Shown: in pieces, positions 25,128 through 34,442 of the stretch
Layout: the number at the start of each line of letters is the position of its first letter
How positions within the stretch are numbered: position 1 is the first letter of the stretch
Assembly: GCA_014379905.1 (NCBI GenBank)
Contig: JACMKX010000005.1
Coordinates: forward strand, 26,182-90,181
Source of the DNA: Ferruginibacter sp.
Lineage (GTDB): Bacteria > Bacteroidota > Bacteroidia > Chitinophagales > Chitinophagaceae
DNA length: 64,000 nt
Direction of reading: 5' to 3'
Program-made: the position numbers and the translations under genes
Notes under the pieces: generated by a model
The model's database searches: none
What the model saw: only the letters and a program-made list of their open reading frames with translations
Told to the model about the DNA's origin: nothing

Positions 25128-25886
25128 ATGAAGCAAATACCAAATATCTTCACTCTCCTTAATCTTATCCTCGGCTGCATGGCCATCGTATGCATTTTGC
25201 AAAATGGCATTACGATTCAGTACAATGCTGAAGGGGCACAGTTTATAGACATTCCTGAAAAAATTGCACTGGCATCGCTGTTCATGGGATTGGCGGCTGT
25301 AGTTGATTTTTTAGATGGCTTTGTTGCAAGACTTTTTAGCGCCACTTCCGAAATGGGCAAACAACTGGATTCACTCGCAGATGTGGTTAGTTTTGGAGTT
25401 GCTCCTTCCATGATCATTTACCAGTTTTTACGGATGAGTTTTGCAAGAGAAGAAAGTGGAATTGAAGTGTCTTACTTATGGCTGGCTCCTGCTTTTATTA
25501 TCGCGGCTGCCGGGGCTTACAGGCTGGCAAGATTTAATATTGATACAAACCAGCAGTACGGTTTTAAAGGAGTGCCTATACCGGCAGCGGGATTGCTCAT
25601 CGCTTCTTTCCCGCTCATCTACTGGCATTCTGCCAATGAAACAATTACTGCCCTTTTGTTTAATAAATGGTTCCTGTACACGGTAATTGCGGTCGTTTCC
25701 TGGCTCATGATCAGCAAACTGCCCCTGATGGCAATGAAATTTAAAAACCTTTCTGTAAAAGATAACCTGTCAAAGATCATTTTGATTGTTTTTTCCATTG
25801 TAGCCATTCTTTTATTACAATGGCTGGCAGTTCCGGTTATTTTTATCGGCTACATTATTTTATCTTTGCTTTTCAAAAACGAATAA
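25128..25886 (+). CDS. pssA: CDP-diacylglycerol-serine O-phosphatidyltransferase
   Basis: Makes phosphatidylserine, the precursor of phosphatidylethanolamine, in the inner membrane. 252 residues from the ATG giving MKQIPNIFTLLNLILGC. The CDP-alcohol phosphatidyltransferase signature is complete in DFLDGFVARLFSATSEMGKQ followed by LDSLADVVSFGVAPS (DG..AR....S..G...D...D). About eight hydrophobic segments. It is 2 bp from purS, so the two are probably co-transcribed although unrelated in function. Confidence 0.92.
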   Translation: MKQIPNIFTLLNLILGCMAIVCILQNGITIQYNAEGAQFIDIPEKIALASLFMGLAAVVDFLDGFVARLFSATSEMGKQLDSLADVVSFGVAPSMIIYQFLRMSFAREESGIEVSYLWLAPAFIIAAAGAYRLARFNIDTNQQYGFKGVPIPAAGLLIASFPLIYWHSANETITALLFNKWFLYTVIAVVSWLMISKLPLMAMKFKNLSVKDNLSKIILIVFSIVAILLLQWLAVPVIFIGYIILSLLFKNE

Positions 25887-25888
25887 TC

Positions 25889-26134
25889 ATGTTATTTACA
25901 GCACAGGTTAAGGTAATGCCGTTAAAAGAATTGTTGGATCCACAGGGCAAAGCCGTGTTAAGCGGTTTGCAGAACCTCCATATTCAATCTGTAAGTGATG
26001 TAAGGATCGGTAAACATATCGACCTGCAAATTGAAGCTGCTACCAAAGAAGAAGCCACTGCTATTGCTTCCGAAGCTGCTAAAAAATTATTGGCAAACCC
26101 GGTGATGGAGATGTTTGAAATTTCAATTAATTAG
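25889..26134 (+). CDS. purS: Phosphoribosylformylglycinamidine synthase subunit PurS
   Basis: Small subunit of FGAM synthase (with PurL and PurQ), step four of purine synthesis. 81 residues, the normal PurS size. It begins at the ATG giving MLFTAQVKVMPLKELLDPQGKAVLSGLQNL; the conserved VRIGKHIDLQIEA and terminal NPVMEMFEI match. Longer upstream starts would intrude into the preceding pssA. Confidence 0.9.
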   Translation: MLFTAQVKVMPLKELLDPQGKAVLSGLQNLHIQSVSDVRIGKHIDLQIEAATKEEATAIASEAAKKLLANPVMEMFEISIN

Positions 26135-26243
26135 CCAATATGCTAATTAGCTAATGTGCTAATTCCACCTGTTTGCAGTAACTGCAATTTATTTGAAGCT
26201 TGCTTTCATTATCACATTAGCATATTATCACATTATCACATTG
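26133..26243. repeat. Dispersed intergenic inverted repeat, family A (copy 2)
   Basis: Left arm CCAATATGCTAATTAGCTAA (continuing TGTGCTAATT), right arm CATTATCACATTAGC continuing ATATTATCACATTATC. The arms are approximate reverse complements separated by a unique ~40-nt core containing a TTGCAG / CTGCAA hairpin. The right arm ends 4 nt before the rsmI ATG. Confidence 0.7.
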
Positions 26244-26247
26244 CCCC

Positions 26248-26916
26248 ATGCTTTACATCGTTCCTTCCCCCATTGGCAACCTGGCTGACATTACTTTCAG
26301 AGCAGTGGAAATACTTAAAGCAGTGGATCTTATACTGGCGGAAGATACCCGAACATCTGCTGTATTGCTCAATCACTATCATATTCAAAAGCCTGTTTCC
26401 CCTTATCACCAGCACAATGAACATAAGATCGTTTCGCATTTGGCAGATCAGTTAGCAGCAGGTAAAACGATCGCATTGTTAACAGATGCAGGCACACCGG
26501 GCATAAGTGATCCCGCTTTTTTATTGGTAAGAGAATGCGTGAAGCAGGATATTAAAGTGGAGTGTTTACCAGGGGCCACTGCGTTTGTACCTGCCCTGGT
26601 GAATAGTGGTTTACCTATTACCCATTTTTGCTTTGAAGGATTTCTTCCGCTAAAAAAAGGTCGCCAGACCTTTTTAAAAAAAATGGCAGAAGAAGAGCGT
26701 ACCATGGTTTTTTATGAAAGTCCGATGCGCCTCGTTAAAACCCTCCATGATTTTATTGATTATTTTGGTACAGAAAGACAATGCTGCGTAAGCCGCGAAC
26801 TCACTAAAAAATTTGAAGAAAATAAAAGAGGCAGCTTACAGGAAGTACACGATCATTTTAATGCAAAGCAGGTAAAGGGTGAGATCGTGATCGTTGTTGC
26901 AGGAAAGAAGGATTAG
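26248..26916 (+). CDS. rsmI: 16S rRNA (cytidine-1402 2'-O)-methyltransferase RsmI
   Basis: Methylates C1402 in the 16S decoding centre. 222 residues, slightly shorter than the E. coli protein (286) but typical of Bacteroidetes. Tetrapyrrole-methylase fold: IVPSPIGNLADITFRA, AEDTRTSAVLL, LLTDAGTPGISDPAFLL (SAM binding), PGATAFVPALVNSGLP and FYESPMRLV. All family motifs are there. Its ATG directly follows the family A repeat. Confidence 0.95.
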   Translation: MLYIVPSPIGNLADITFRAVEILKAVDLILAEDTRTSAVLLNHYHIQKPVSPYHQHNEHKIVSHLADQLAAGKTIALLTDAGTPGISDPAFLLVRECVKQDIKVECLPGATAFVPALVNSGLPITHFCFEGFLPLKKGRQTFLKKMAEEERTMVFYESPMRLVKTLHDFIDYFGTERQCCVSRELTKKFEENKRGSLQEVHDHFNAKQVKGEIVIVVAGKKD

Positions 26917-27039
26917 ATACCGGGTTATAGCATCGTTACCGGGTAGCTGGTATCCAGCGTCAGGTAGCTGGTCCGCCACTCATCCATTTATATTTCTCAT
27001 CCGCTTTTTTTTCCGAAATTTACGCAAACACTTTTCAAT

Positions 27040-28977
27040 ATGAGTTATAGAAAAATCATTTTTCTTTTTGTTGCCCTCCTTGCAGGTTTTCTTTCTTTTG
27101 CCCAGCCCGATCGCTGGCAACAAAAGGTAAAATATACCATGAATATCGACATGGATGTTACCAAAAATCAGTTCACCGGCAAACAAAAATTAGAATACAC
27201 CAATAATTCTCCTGATAAATTAGATAAACTGTTTTACCATCTTTATTTCAACGCATTTCAACCCAACAGCAGCATGGATGTGCGCAGCCAGGTGTTGGGC
27301 AAGATATTAACGAATGGCAGGCCCGAATGGGATCAAAGGGTAAGAGATAGAATTTCGAAATTAAAAGAAGATGAGATCGGTTACCAAAAAATAAAATCGA
27401 TCAGGATAAATGGTGTTTCCCAACCCTTTAAATACCACGAAACAATTTTAGAAGTTAACCTCGTGAAACCCATTTTGCCAAAAACAAAAGTGGTACTGGA
27501 TATGGAATTTGAAGCCCAGGTGCCTTTGCAGGTAAGAAGAAGCGGCAGAGACAATCCTTCTACCAATGTGCGTTACAGCATGAGTCAGTGGTACCCCAAA
27601 TTATGTGAATACGACAGGGATGGCTGGCATCCTAACCAATATATTGCAAGAGAATTTTATGGTGTATGGGGCGATTTTGACGTTACCATAAATATTGACA
27701 AAGATTATAAGTTAGGAGGAACCGGTGTGTTGACCAATGCCGCGGAGATTGGCTGGGGGTACGACGTGGTGGGTTCACCGCTAAAGCCAACAGCAAATGC
27801 TAAACGCAACTGGCATTTTATTGGCAACAATATTCATGATTTTGTTTGGGCTGCCGATCCTGAGTATGCTCATGTGGTGAGAAAAATAAACGGCGGACCA
27901 ACCATTCATGTTATTTACAACGATAAGCCGGATGATAAAAAAGACGATAGCCTTTGGACCGCTATTGCAGATGTTGCAGTAAAAGTTTTACCCTTCATTG
28001 ATAAAAATTTCGGCAAATATCCTTATCCGCAATATTCCTTTATTCATGGAGGTGACGGTGGTATGGAATACCCAATGGCTACTTTAATGTCATCGCCCTC
28101 TACGGGCACTGCTATACACGAATGGATGCACAACTGGTACCAGATGATGATGGGAACCGATGAAAGTATGTATGCCTGGATGGATGAAGGATTTGCCAGC
28201 TATGCCGAAGACCTGGTAAGTGCTTTTAATAATGGTTACCCGTCAAGGGAAGTATATGAAAGTAACCTCAGGAAAAGGCCCGACAATAAAGAACTGAAAG
28301 ACCTGGTAGAAAAAATATTGCCCAGGAATCATGCGGGTGCTTATAACAGTTATTTCAGCCTGGCAAAAAGTGGTTTGGAAGAACCCTTAAGAACCCACTC
28401 AGATCATTTTAATACCAACACTGCCTACAGCGCAGCAGCTTACTCCAAGGGTGAAGTGTTTATGGAACAGTTGGGTTATATCGTTGGCGCTAAAACCAGG
28501 GATAAAGTGTTACTGGAATATTATAATAAGTGGAAATTTAAACACCCGGATGCAGATGATTTTGTAAAGATTGCAGAAGATGTGAGTGGCATACAATTAG
28601 ACTGGTACGAAATGTATTTTGTGAACACTACAAAAACAATTGATTACGGTATCGATAGTTTGTGGGAAGATAATGGTGTTTCAAAGATCCGGATGAAAAG
28701 AACAGGCATGATGCCAATGCCCATTGACCTGCAACTCACTTTTAAAGATGGCCATACCGAAATGTGTTATATACCACTAAACCTGATGTACGCAGGTAAG
28801 GAAACAGAAGATGCCAACGAAAAAAGAAAAATATACGAACCCTGGAGATGGACACATCCTACATACATTGTAGAAATAACAGGAAAATTAACCGACCTTA
28901 AAAAGGCGGAGATTGATCCGAGTAAAAGAATGGCAGATGTAAATCGTAATAATAATGTTCTGGAACTGAATTGGTGA
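27040..28977 (+). CDS. Secreted M1-family metallopeptidase
   Basis: 645 residues with a signal peptide (MSYRKIIFLFVALLAGFLSFAQ). M1 N-terminal beta-sandwich, GGMEYPMATLM (substrate N-terminus recognition), zinc site His360-Glu361-x-x-His364 with Glu383 in WMDEG. Catalytic site complete. Unlike the other M1 protein here it has no barrel-like C-terminus and ends soon after a small beta-rich domain, so it is likely periplasmic or secreted. Downstream lies a perfect 18-bp hairpin. Confidence 0.88.
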   Translation: MSYRKIIFLFVALLAGFLSFAQPDRWQQKVKYTMNIDMDVTKNQFTGKQKLEYTNNSPDKLDKLFYHLYFNAFQPNSSMDVRSQVLGKILTNGRPEWDQRVRDRISKLKEDEIGYQKIKSIRINGVSQPFKYHETILEVNLVKPILPKTKVVLDMEFEAQVPLQVRRSGRDNPSTNVRYSMSQWYPKLCEYDRDGWHPNQYIAREFYGVWGDFDVTINIDKDYKLGGTGVLTNAAEIGWGYDVVGSPLKPTANAKRNWHFIGNNIHDFVWAADPEYAHVVRKINGGPTIHVIYNDKPDDKKDDSLWTAIADVAVKVLPFIDKNFGKYPYPQYSFIHGGDGGMEYPMATLMSSPSTGTAIHEWMHNWYQMMMGTDESMYAWMDEGFASYAEDLVSAFNNGYPSREVYESNLRKRPDNKELKDLVEKILPRNHAGAYNSYFSLAKSGLEEPLRTHSDHFNTNTAYSAAAYSKGEVFMEQLGYIVGAKTRDKVLLEYYNKWKFKHPDADDFVKIAEDVSGIQLDWYEMYFVNTTKTIDYGIDSLWEDNGVSKIRMKRTGMMPMPIDLQLTFKDGHTEMCYIPLNLMYAGKETEDANEKRKIYEPWRWTHPTYIVEITGKLTDLKKAEIDPSKRMADVNRNNNVLELNW

Positions 28978-29021
28978 TTTTCAGGTCGACCACCTTTCGA
29001 CAGAGGTGGTCGACCTGAAAA
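28978..29021. terminator. Perfect 18-bp hairpin after the M1 peptidase gene
   Basis: TTTTCAGGTCGACCACCT (28978-28995) and its exact reverse complement (29004-29021) around an 8-nt loop, starting immediately after the stop codon. The T/A-rich ends would make it a two-way terminator, though the stem is unusually long. The opposite strand ends the response regulator gene at 29085. Confidence 0.6.
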
Positions 29022-29084
29022 ATTATTAAAAAAACCTATCATTTCTGTGGGGCTTTTTCTTATAGTGTAAGGACCAGGGGGAAA

Positions 29085-29717
29085 TTATCTTCCATAAAAT
29101 TTATTTACAGCCTCCACACGGTTGGATACGTGTAGTTTATTGTAAACATTGTAAACATGTTTTCGAACCGTTTCGGAACTGATGTATAATTTTTCTGAGA
29201 TCTCTTTGTAAACCAGCCCGCTTGCCAGCATTTCTAAAATTTCCAATTCTCTTTTTGTGAGAAGTTCTACCAATCCTTCAGCAGCTACCGTAGGCTTGCT
29301 TTGAAAAGTGGTAACTACTTTTCTTGCAATCTGGCTGCTCATAGGAGCACCGCCCTGGTCCAGCTCTTTAATAGCTTCCAGTAATTTGGAAGGAGTTGTT
29401 TTTTTAATGATATATCCGCTGGCACCAGCCTTCAGGGCTTCAAATATTTTTTCATCTTCCTCATAAATGGTGCACATCATAAATAGCATTTCAGGGTGCG
29501 CAGGTTTTAGGCCTTTTACAACTTCAATACCCGTCATACCGCCGAGGTTTATATCCATTAAAACGATCTTGGGGAGATAAATAGGTAGTTTTATCAATGC
29601 ATCTTCGCCATTTTCACAGGAACACACGAGGTCAAATCCGCCAGACATATTAATGATTTGTTCTAATGCCTGTCGTATATCGTGATTGTCTTCTACTATT
29701 GCAATACTGATATCCAT
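29085..29717 (-). CDS. Orphan NarL/LuxR-family response regulator
   Basis: 210 residues: REC domain (1-~120) with Asp10, phospho-acceptor Asp55 in VLMDINLGG and Lys105 in IIKKTTP, then a LuxR-type helix-turn-helix (about 147-205) with LTKRELEILEMLASGLVYKEISEKLYISSETVRKHVYNVY. The REC acidic pocket is intact. No histidine kinase gene is adjacent, so the partner kinase must be elsewhere. Target genes are unknown. Bacteroidetes often have such regulators linked to 7TM or PAS kinases. Confidence 0.9.
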   Translation of the reverse strand: MDISIAIVEDNHDIRQALEQIINMSGGFDLVCSCENGEDALIKLPIYLPKIVLMDINLGGMTGIEVVKGLKPAHPEMLFMMCTIYEEDEKIFEALKAGASGYIIKKTTPSKLLEAIKELDQGGAPMSSQIARKVVTTFQSKPTVAAEGLVELLTKRELEILEMLASGLVYKEISEKLYISSETVRKHVYNVYNKLHVSNRVEAVNKFYGR

Positions 29718-29772
29718 CCAGGCAAAATTTCAACAAAAAACGTTGCCAACCTATACCTCAAACAGGTAGTTT

Positions 29773-30405
29773 TTATTTCATTGGCTGGTAAAGCATAAAT
29801 TTTTCCTTAAAATATTCTTCGGGGAAAAGTTTATAAATGTCCCACACATAAGGTTTGCAACCGCTCTCAAAAATTTCCTGGTTAAGGTCACCACCCTTAA
29901 GACACATTAATCCATTGGGTTCCTGTTCCGCAATATGCTTATTTTTTTTAATTAATGGTTTACTCCATCGCCAAAGGTCTTTTAATGGTGCCACCGCCCT
30001 TGAAACGATCGTATCAAACTGGCGGTTCTTAATATCTTCTGCGCGGCTATGCTGAACAGTGATGTTGGCAAGCCCAATGGTAGTGGCTACTTCTTTTATA
30101 ACAGTGAGTTTTTTATTGATGCTGTCCACCATGTGGAAATTGGTATCCGGGAAAAATATTGCCAGAGGTACGCCCGGAAATCCTCCGCCACAACCAAGGT
30201 CCATCACCTGCGAATCTTTCTTAAATTCAAATTGTGTGGCAATGGTTAAAGAATGCAAAACATGGTGCAGGTAAAAATTATCCATATCCTTTCGGCTGAT
30301 GACATTTATTTTTTCGTTCCAGCTGCTGTATAAATCTTTCAGCGCAAAAAGTTGTTCTGTTTGCTTAGGCGTAAAATCAGCAAAATATTGTTGAATGATT
30401 TCCAT
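29773..30405 (-). CDS. rsmG: 16S rRNA (guanine-527 N7)-methyltransferase RsmG
   Basis: Methylates G527 of 16S rRNA. 210 residues from the ATG giving MEIIQQYFADFTPKQ; the longer start 14 codons upstream would add an unusual leucine-rich end. Motifs: WNEKINVISRKDMDNFYLHHVLHSL, MDLGCGGGFPGVPLAIFFP (SAM binding) and VSRAVAPLKDL, all expected. C-terminal half ends FMLYQPMK. Complete. Confidence 0.94.
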   Translation of the reverse strand: MEIIQQYFADFTPKQTEQLFALKDLYSSWNEKINVISRKDMDNFYLHHVLHSLTIATQFEFKKDSQVMDLGCGGGFPGVPLAIFFPDTNFHMVDSINKKLTVIKEVATTIGLANITVQHSRAEDIKNRQFDTIVSRAVAPLKDLWRWSKPLIKKNKHIAEQEPNGLMCLKGGDLNQEIFESGCKPYVWDIYKLFPEEYFKEKFMLYQPMK

Positions 30406-30513
30406 GTGTGAAATTAAGAAATTTAAGCGCAGCGATAAAGAGTACAAGAGTTTCGCAGCATTATTTATCTACCTCAGCTATCCTCAGGATCTTTGGTTCT
30501 CCGCGATAAAAAA

Positions 30514-31650
30514 CTATTTCCATGTCTGCTTCGGTTTTCGCAACAGTGCAGGGGCAAACATCAAATAATAAAAAAACATCCACAGGTCAAAGAAAATAAA
30601 CAGCGGGAACAGGTCTTTTTCTCCCAATTTATCCATGCTCTTATAAAAAATAAATCCCTGAACCATCAGTTTAATTCCCAATATAATGATGGCCGGCTGC
30701 CAGTTATAAAATAGAGCGCTCGTTATTAGCAATGGGTAAAAAAGAAAATGGACAAACGCATAAGTTGCCAATAAAAATTTATGGATGGATTTATAATATT
30801 TGGAGGTGGTATAATGTCTTTTCTTCTGTGTTTTCCATTGCTGCCAGCTGGCGGCAGGCGCACTTAAAGTAAAGCTGCCTTTATCAATGTTGATGCGGGT
30901 ATTTTTTTTAGTACCTGCTGCATTTATAAAAAGATCATCATCACCACCGGGGATATGATTGTGTGCAGAAAAACCTTTTTGCCGGAAGAATACAGCTTTT
31001 TTATAAGACAGATTTCTACCCACACCCATGTAAGGAATACCCGCCAGGGCATAACTCATGTATTGAATGGCAGTGTGAAAAGTTTCCCAACGGATAAGTT
31101 TATTTAAAAATCCTTTCTTTTTATGATACGCACCGTAACCAAGTACGATCTCTGTATCATCCCTGTAAGCATTTTGCATACTTGTTATCCAGTCTTCACT
31201 GGCAGGCACACAATCTGCATCGGTTAATAATAAAATTTCGTGTTTGGCAGTTTTAATGCCGATACTTAAAGGAAATTTTTTCCCGGGTATCATTTTAGCT
31301 TCCTGCGTTAATTCCACCACCTGCATTTGCTTAAACTCTTTTTTAAGTTCTTCCAGTACATACCTGGTTTCATCAAAAGAATTATCGTTTACCACCACCA
31401 CTTCATGCGTTGTAGGATATTTTTGCAGCAATACACCGGGAAGATTTTTCACCAGGTTGGCAGCTTCGTCTCTTGCACACACCACCACGCTCACCGCATG
31501 TGTTTGTGATGTGGTTTTTGGAGTTGATTTATAAAAAGCTAACCTTCCAAAAAAGAACCCGTAATAAAAGATCTGAATAAAGGCAACAACGCACAGTAAT
31601 ATAAAGAGCAGTAAGGGCCACTGCTCTACAGCTAGTTTGGGTAAATCCAT
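30514..31650 (-). CDS. Membrane-anchored family 2 glycosyltransferase
   Basis: 378 residues. One N-terminal helix (LLLFILLCVVAFIQIFYYGFFFG), a GT-A catalytic domain with VSVVVCARDEAANLVKNL, VNDNSFDET, LLTDADCVP (DxD) and GGDDDLFIN, then two or three C-terminal helices. Topology and motifs resemble processive or mannosyl/glucosyl transferases of glycolipids. The QKKRHYTT stretch stands where Q/RxxRW occurs in processive enzymes, incompletely conserved. Substrate unknown. Confidence 0.8.
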   Translation of the reverse strand: MDLPKLAVEQWPLLLFILLCVVAFIQIFYYGFFFGRLAFYKSTPKTTSQTHAVSVVVCARDEAANLVKNLPGVLLQKYPTTHEVVVVNDNSFDETRYVLEELKKEFKQMQVVELTQEAKMIPGKKFPLSIGIKTAKHEILLLTDADCVPASEDWITSMQNAYRDDTEIVLGYGAYHKKKGFLNKLIRWETFHTAIQYMSYALAGIPYMGVGRNLSYKKAVFFRQKGFSAHNHIPGGDDDLFINAAGTKKNTRINIDKGSFTLSAPAASWQQWKTQKKRHYTTSKYYKSIHKFLLATYAFVHFLFYPLLITSALFYNWQPAIIILGIKLMVQGFIFYKSMDKLGEKDLFPLFIFFDLWMFFYYLMFAPALLRKPKQTWK

Positions 31651-31739
31651 AACTGCAAAAATACATGCTGTATCATTGATAACGAAGGAATGATATCGAA
31701 TGTTTTCAACAAGTGCGGTTAGCGCAACGTTCCCGGCAG

Positions 31740-34370
31740 TTATTCCATTGTATCTTTAAAATCAGCTATCAGGTTCAGCAGCAGTGCTGTCCACCCCGTT
31801 TGATGGCTGGCGCCCAGGCCACGGCCGTTATCCCCGTCAAAATATTCAAAAAACTGTACAAGGTGTTTGTTCTCTTCTCTCTTGTAAAACTCATTGTAGC
31901 TGGCATACACCGGCCTGTTGCCCTCCTCATTTCGCATAAAAACTTTTAACAAACGTATGGTTAGCTCACGTGCCAGTTGCCGGAGCGTAATTTTATTGCC
32001 CGATCTTGATGGAAATTCAACCAGCACGGTATCTCCATAAAATTCCCCATAACGATGCAGTGATTTTATAAAAATATAATTGATCGGCATCCAAATAGGG
32101 CCACGCCAGTTGCTGTTACCGCCAAACATGGTGCTGGTGCTATCCGCCGGGTCGTATTCAATTGTATATTCTTCCCCATGAATGGAAACAGAATAAGGAT
32201 TTTCCTGGTAGTATTTGCTGAGAGAGCGGATACCATACTCTGATAAAAATTCATCGCTGTCTAAAAAGCGTTGAATAATGACCTGTAACCGATCTTTATT
32301 AACCAGGCTTAACAGTAACGTTTGATTATTATTACCTTCTTCGTTGGGCAAATATTTATCGTTGCTCATCCTGTAATTTTCAAACCAGGTCATGCGTTTG
32401 CTAAAATCGGTCATTTTATCAATAGCACTGTTTTCAAAAAGAGAAACGGCGCAGAGTGGTATCAGGCCTACAATGCTTCTTACTTTTAGAGGAATTTTTT
32501 CTTTTTTGTCAGCACTCAATACATCGTAGAAAAAGCCATCTTCACTATCCCAAAGATCCAATTGATTGAGCGCTTCAGCAATGATCACAAAATGCTCGTA
32601 AAACTTTGTAACCGCATCTTCAAAAGAGGCATCCTGTTGGGCAATTTCAAAAGCCATTTCCATCATGTTCAAAGCATAGATTCCCATCCAGCTGGTGCCG
32701 TCTGTTTGCTCCAGCCGCAGCCCTTCGGCCAGGGTTTCATTTCGGTTGAAGATGCCGATATTATCCATGCCCAAAAATCCTCCTTCAAATATACTATTAC
32801 CATTCGCATCTTTCCGGTTTACCCACCAGGTAAAATTGATGATGAGCTTTTGAAAAATTCTTTTAAGAAATTTAATATCAGCCTTGCCATTTATCCGCTG
32901 ATCTATCCTGTACACTTCCATTGCCGCAAAAGCGTGCACGGGGGGATTTACAGAACTAAAATCCCATTCGTAAGCGGGTAACTGGCCATCCTGGTTCATA
33001 TACCATTCCCTCATCAATAATATCAGTTGATGTTTGGCATAGGTGGCGTCAACCAGCGCCAGCGAAATAGTATGAAAAGCCAGGTCCCATGCGGCATACC
33101 AGGGATACTCCCATTTGTCGGGCATAGAAATAATATCCTGGTTTTTTAAATACTGCCAGCTGCTGTTGCGGCCTGCTTTTCTTACATCAGATGCTACCGT
33201 AATGCCATCAGCGTTTTTTAACCATGATTCTACATCGTAATGATAGTATTGTTTTGTCCATAACAAACCTGCATAAGCCTGGCGTTCAATATTGGCAATA
33301 TCAACTTCCGGCGCATGAATAAGCGATGTATAAAATTCATCCGCCTCTTTTTTCCTGGTAGAAAAAATTTCTTCAAAGCCCGGAGCAAAAGGTTCATCCA
33401 CCTGTGTGTTGGAAAGCCTGAAATAAAATTTCTGTGATTCACCTCCTTTAATGTTAACCCTGTAAACAGGAGAGAATTTTGTACCAGTTTTATTCGCTTT
33501 AAGTTTAGCCTTGTTTTTGCCGGATACAATTACATCGTTGATAGCATCTTTCGGAAAAGCATATTTATTCGGCTTACTCAATAACAACTCAGTATTTGTT
33601 TCATTTTCCGCAAAGTATTGCTCGCCCGTGGATTCAAAATAAAAGAAATAATTCCCCATTCTTTCATGAGCAATATTCAGCATACCCTCACGCACCATTT
33701 GAAGCAATGGTCTTTCTTTTAATGTTCCGTTTTGCCACCTGTTGTAGATCCAGATGGTGGGCATCAAAACAAATGGCGCTTCGGTAGCAGCCCTGTTCAC
33801 CACTTCTATACAGATGTATACATCTTCACTGTTAAGTTTTGCGTATTCTATAAAAACATCAAAATATTCACTGTTGTCAAATACACCGGTATCCAGCAAT
33901 TCATATTCCGGTTCCTGCAGGGTTCTTTCTTTATTTTTTTCAAGCAATGCTGCATAAGGAAATTCCTGCTGGGGATATTTATACAGGTATTTCATGTAAT
34001 AATGTGTAGGTATATTATCGAGATAATAATACAGTTCCTTCACATCTTCTCCATGGTTGCCCTGCCCGTTGGCAAGTCCAAATAACCGTTCTTTTATAAT
34101 AGGATCTTTTCCATTCCACATGGCCGGGGCAAAACAAATGTTTTGAAAATAATCGCAGAAGCCCGCAATGCCATCTTCGCCCCACAGGTAGGTCCTGCTT
34201 TTGGCATGTTCAAAGGGAAAATACTGCCAGGCATTTCCATCTTCACTGTAATCTTCCCTAACAGTTCCCCATTGCCGCTCACTTAAATAACATCCCCATT
34301 TTTCCAGGGGATTATCATGTGTACGGTTTTCAATCAGTCGTCTTTGTTCTGCTCCACTTATTTGTTTCAT
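31740..34370 (-). CDS. GH63-like (MGH1-type) glycoside hydrolase
   Basis: 876 residues, no signal peptide, so probably cytoplasmic. The N-terminal part has WGTVREDYSEDGNAWQYFPFEHAKSRTYLWGEDGIAGFCD, found in large GH63-like 'glucosidase' proteins; the (alpha/alpha)6 domain carries WEYPWYAAWDLAFH with Asp429 a likely catalytic acid, and SNWRGPIWMPINY near the C-terminus. The family acts on alpha-glucosides such as glucosylglycerate or mannosylglycerate. The divergent ROK kinase gene 72 bp away could phosphorylate the released sugar. Substrate is inferred, not shown. Confidence 0.75.
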   Translation of the reverse strand: MKQISGAEQRRLIENRTHDNPLEKWGCYLSERQWGTVREDYSEDGNAWQYFPFEHAKSRTYLWGEDGIAGFCDYFQNICFAPAMWNGKDPIIKERLFGLANGQGNHGEDVKELYYYLDNIPTHYYMKYLYKYPQQEFPYAALLEKNKERTLQEPEYELLDTGVFDNSEYFDVFIEYAKLNSEDVYICIEVVNRAATEAPFVLMPTIWIYNRWQNGTLKERPLLQMVREGMLNIAHERMGNYFFYFESTGEQYFAENETNTELLLSKPNKYAFPKDAINDVIVSGKNKAKLKANKTGTKFSPVYRVNIKGGESQKFYFRLSNTQVDEPFAPGFEEIFSTRKKEADEFYTSLIHAPEVDIANIERQAYAGLLWTKQYYHYDVESWLKNADGITVASDVRKAGRNSSWQYLKNQDIISMPDKWEYPWYAAWDLAFHTISLALVDATYAKHQLILLMREWYMNQDGQLPAYEWDFSSVNPPVHAFAAMEVYRIDQRINGKADIKFLKRIFQKLIINFTWWVNRKDANGNSIFEGGFLGMDNIGIFNRNETLAEGLRLEQTDGTSWMGIYALNMMEMAFEIAQQDASFEDAVTKFYEHFVIIAEALNQLDLWDSEDGFFYDVLSADKKEKIPLKVRSIVGLIPLCAVSLFENSAIDKMTDFSKRMTWFENYRMSNDKYLPNEEGNNNQTLLLSLVNKDRLQVIIQRFLDSDEFLSEYGIRSLSKYYQENPYSVSIHGEEYTIEYDPADSTSTMFGGNSNWRGPIWMPINYIFIKSLHRYGEFYGDTVLVEFPSRSGNKITLRQLARELTIRLLKVFMRNEEGNRPVYASYNEFYKREENKHLVQFFEYFDGDNGRGLGASHQTGWTALLLNLIADFKDTME

Positions 34371-34442
34371 ATTTCAGACTATGAAAATAATTAATTGGAA
34401 AGAAATGAAACAATATAATATTGCAGTACTAAAATCAAAAAC

